From assembly GCA_036245525.1 (NCBI GenBank), contig BTPG01000004.1, positions 227,731,376 to 227,795,375 on the forward strand: a stretch of DNA of 64,000 nt. The letters are read 5' to 3'. Every line of letters starts with the position of its first letter. Position 1 is the first letter of the stretch. The notes below the pieces were generated by a model, which ran no database searches, was not told the origin of the DNA, and saw only the letters and a list, made by a program, of their open reading frames with translations. This DNA comes from Semisulcospira habei. Its lineage: Eukaryota > Mollusca > Gastropoda > Semisulcospiridae. The position numbers and the translations under genes were made by a program. This document shows, one piece after another, positions 62,469 to 64,000 of this stretch.

Positions 62469-63701
62469 TTACTTCTTTATCTGTTTCATTAAATAACCCA
62501 CCATCAACCCTCCTACTGTCACCAAAAATACCCACACATGTTCTGCCATAAACCCTACTGCCTTCGCTGCAGTACTAATCAGCCAACTGACAACAGTGCC
62601 AATTATGCCAGGCAAAGCATCCACTGCTTTCAGAGCCAATTTCTTAAGCAGGTCTGATATGTGAGACAACTGTTTCTTTACCCACGTCTGTAAATCTTTT
62701 GGGTCTGTTGGAGCCGGGGTTGGTGGGCCCGAGGTTGGTGTTGCTGGTGCCGGGGGTGCTCCACCACCACTGCCGGAAACAGATAATACAACAGTACTGA
62801 TAATAAATCCAAGAGCAGTAATTAAACTAGCAATTGTGATACCCTGTTCTCTGAAAAGTGTTTTAAGTCTCTCAGCCAGAGTAGTGTCTTCGTGAAGTAT
62901 TTTCTGAATAGTTTCTCTAATTCTGTTGACCTGTGATTTCAGTTTTTGTCTTCCAATACTAATTGTTTCTAACCGCCCTGATCTTTCTATCTGCAAATCA
63001 TTTAATCTGTGTTGTATTCTTTCTTTCATTTCTGTGTCTGCTGTAGCCAGTTTCTCTTTTTCACGTTCTATGTGTTTATCAAGCTCTCCCAGTTTGGCAA
63101 GATTATTTACCATCTCACCTCTTATTGTCTGCAGTGATTTATCCAATCCTATAATCTCCCTCATTGACAAAGGTGGATCATTTATTGTTTTCAAAGCGTC
63201 ATTTATTTGCCCTTCAGTAAATGAGGTTTCTTGTATCACTGTGTTTGCTATTTCTGGTAGGCTTGTTACTGGTGCCATTTCAATCTCTTGTCCTGTTGGC
63301 AACTTTGTTTGCGTGTCATGAAGCACACTAGCCAGTCTTGGCGTGACAGGAGACCCACCAATACCAAGTTGACGCAAGGCACCAACACCACCTTCATTTT
63401 TTATTGTACTTAAAGCCCTAAACCTACTAGGGTCTTTTTTGTTAGTCAATAGTACTTTTCCTTTGTCAACAGTATTTAAATATAAATGACCCTTGCCATC
63501 AAGTTCAAACTGATTAGGGTCTATGTTGTCTGGGCGATTACCAACATGATCATAAAACGAGTTCACTTTGGTTTCTAAAAGTTCATGACGTAAACTGTAA
63601 ATATTTCTTGTACCAGTCATATCTGTCATATCTGTTGTATTACCAAAATCATACGTGTCATCCATTTCAAAATCTTCATGATTAAATCCTCCCGCGGCCA
63701 T
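62469..63701 (-). CDS. Polinton coiled-coil/membrane protein, 410 aa
   Basis: Unknown function, widespread type in invertebrate Polintons (recollection). The N-terminus is acidic (residues 1-35), then a globular region. A long charged helix lies at ~195-280 (DKHIEREKEKLATADTEMKE), followed by REQGITIASLITALGFIIS with a membrane segment (~287-308). A Gly/Pro-rich hinge (GGGAPPAPATPTSGPP) is followed by a C-terminal region with two or three hydrophobic helices (LPGIIGTVVSWLIS and HVWVFLVTVGGLMVGYL) and a basic end. Convergent with the 416-aa gene (24-bp overlap), divergent from the capsid gene (40 bp, AT-only). Start preceded by TTAATAAAAC. Intact. Confidence 0.82.
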   Translation of the reverse strand: MAAGGFNHEDFEMDDTYDFGNTTDMTDMTGTRNIYSLRHELLETKVNSFYDHVGNRPDNIDPNQFELDGKGHLYLNTVDKGKVLLTNKKDPSRFRALSTIKNEGGVGALRQLGIGGSPVTPRLASVLHDTQTKLPTGQEIEMAPVTSLPEIANTVIQETSFTEGQINDALKTINDPPLSMREIIGLDKSLQTIRGEMVNNLAKLGELDKHIEREKEKLATADTEMKERIQHRLNDLQIERSGRLETISIGRQKLKSQVNRIRETIQKILHEDTTLAERLKTLFREQGITIASLITALGFIISTVVLSVSGSGGGAPPAPATPTSGPPTPAPTDPKDLQTWVKKQLSHISDLLKKLALKAVDALPGIIGTVVSWLISTAAKAVGFMAEHVWVFLVTVGGLMVGYLMKQIKK

Positions 63702-63741
63702 TGTTTTATTAATTTATTATTTTTTATTGTGCATAATAAAA

Positions 63742-64000
63742 ATGACAGTCTTACGGATCAAAGTTAGACCCATACAGAAAACTACGTGAGCCTCTGGGTG
63801 TTAAGGCCATTCGGCAATCAATCGTCATCACAAACAATCCAAGTACTATAGACCAGAATCAAACACTTACAGTCAAGTTTTTAAACCTAGGTCCCAGTGA
63901 CGTTATTGTTCCTGGCACTGCTCGCCTAGCATTTAATATTGAACTATCATCAGATGCAGACGTAAACAGAACACTAGTTAACAATCTTGGTAGAGCAATT
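63742..64000 (+). CDS. Major capsid (double-jelly-roll hexon-like) protein N-terminus, frame broken at start
   Basis: From 63,746 to the window end one frame encodes LDPYRKLREPLGVKAIRQ, then NPSTIDQNQTLTVKF and VIVPGTARLAFNI, a pattern I recognise from the start of Polinton/adintovirus major capsid proteins. An ATG at 63,742 sits in the usual CATAATAAAA-ATG context but is one frame away from this body; the body's own frame has TGA at 63,743-63,745 and no ATG in the visible part. So a single-base lesion or consensus error lies within the first few codons. The gene continues beyond the window. The homology is recalled, not searched. Confidence 0.75.

Larger units (their letters stand above)
60413..62492 (+). 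pseudogene. Uncharacterised virion-type protein gene interrupted by two SIR1 copies
   Basis: Three coding blocks: 60,413-60,837, 61,277-61,907 and 62,298-62,492, together 1,251 bp (416 aa plus stop). They carry SPLQMFQNQLNFAILC, YQLRRILSE, then AFERICNEFNI, NAWTTFILDKSDGFT, ESIRTYVWCLLGAQ and YARSKVDFVVGIGLYM, and end in a proline/threonine-rich stalk and a C-terminal membrane segment (TALVIGLTGLGVLLLYLF). Both SIR1 copies sit between exact target duplications, and the phase matches on each side. No other lesion is seen. Similar proteins occur in invertebrate Polintons (recollection); function unknown. As it stands it cannot be translated whole. Confidence 0.82.

Overview
The window is repeat-dense invertebrate animal DNA, most likely from a mollusc. 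This is inferred from the mixture of non-LTR retrotransposons, tRNA-derived SINEs, hairpin MITEs, a Ty3/gypsy remnant and Polinton-type viral genes; no rRNA, housekeeping gene or mitochondrial marker is present to fix the species. No prokaryotic features are seen. I use local names for repeat families: LINE-A to LINE-F, and SIR1 for an abundant ~380 bp short interspersed repeat.

The two ends carry genes of a Polinton/Maverick (adintovirus-like) endogenous DNA virus. Left end (1-3,632): the C-terminus of a protein-primed family B DNA polymerase, a convergent rve-type integrase, and four small overlapping genes, three with clear membrane segments. Right end (58,027-64,000): a 27-residue micro-ORF with late-domain motifs (PPxY, PSAP), a membrane protein, an unassigned 291-aa protein, a probable minor capsid (penton-like) gene with a one-base frameshift, a 416-codon-scale gene cut by two SIR1 copies, a coiled-coil/membrane protein, and the start of a major-capsid-like gene whose apparent start codon is out of frame with the body. 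Many genes in both clusters start in a shared ATAAAA-ATG context and are separated by only tens of bases or overlap.

Between them lie ~54 kb with almost no viral sequence. 4.7-21 kb holds truncated LINEs (C, B, D, E, F), many SIR1 copies, a foldback element with TTAA flanks and the 3' end of a Ty3/gypsy element. 21.9-26.4 kb is a full-length LINE-A (apurinic endonuclease + reverse transcriptase) with LINE-B nested inside. 26.7-28.4 kb is a piggyBac-like transposase pseudogene hit by a LINE-B tail with a 65-bp flanking duplication. 29.1-36.8 kb is a candidate ISL2EU-type DNA transposon with an 18-bp perfect terminal inverted repeat. 38-46 kb is a diverged tandem/segmental repeat carrying two LINE-A insertions. 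46-57 kb has a tRNA-type SINE, twin 470-bp MITEs, a third LINE-A insertion copy with a 909-codon open frame, an 84-bp hairpin MITE, one candidate host exon and microsatellites.

The strongest signals are the late-domain micro-ORF, the viral start-codon leader, two in-frame-preserving SINE insertions in one viral gene, a ~60-bp hairpin unit that moves with a constant 5' boundary, and a LINE-B insertion that creates a chimeric endonuclease-RT frame. One SIR1 copy (33.5 kb) differs from the others mainly by single-base losses in homopolymers, so local consensus errors should be considered when reading frameshifts.
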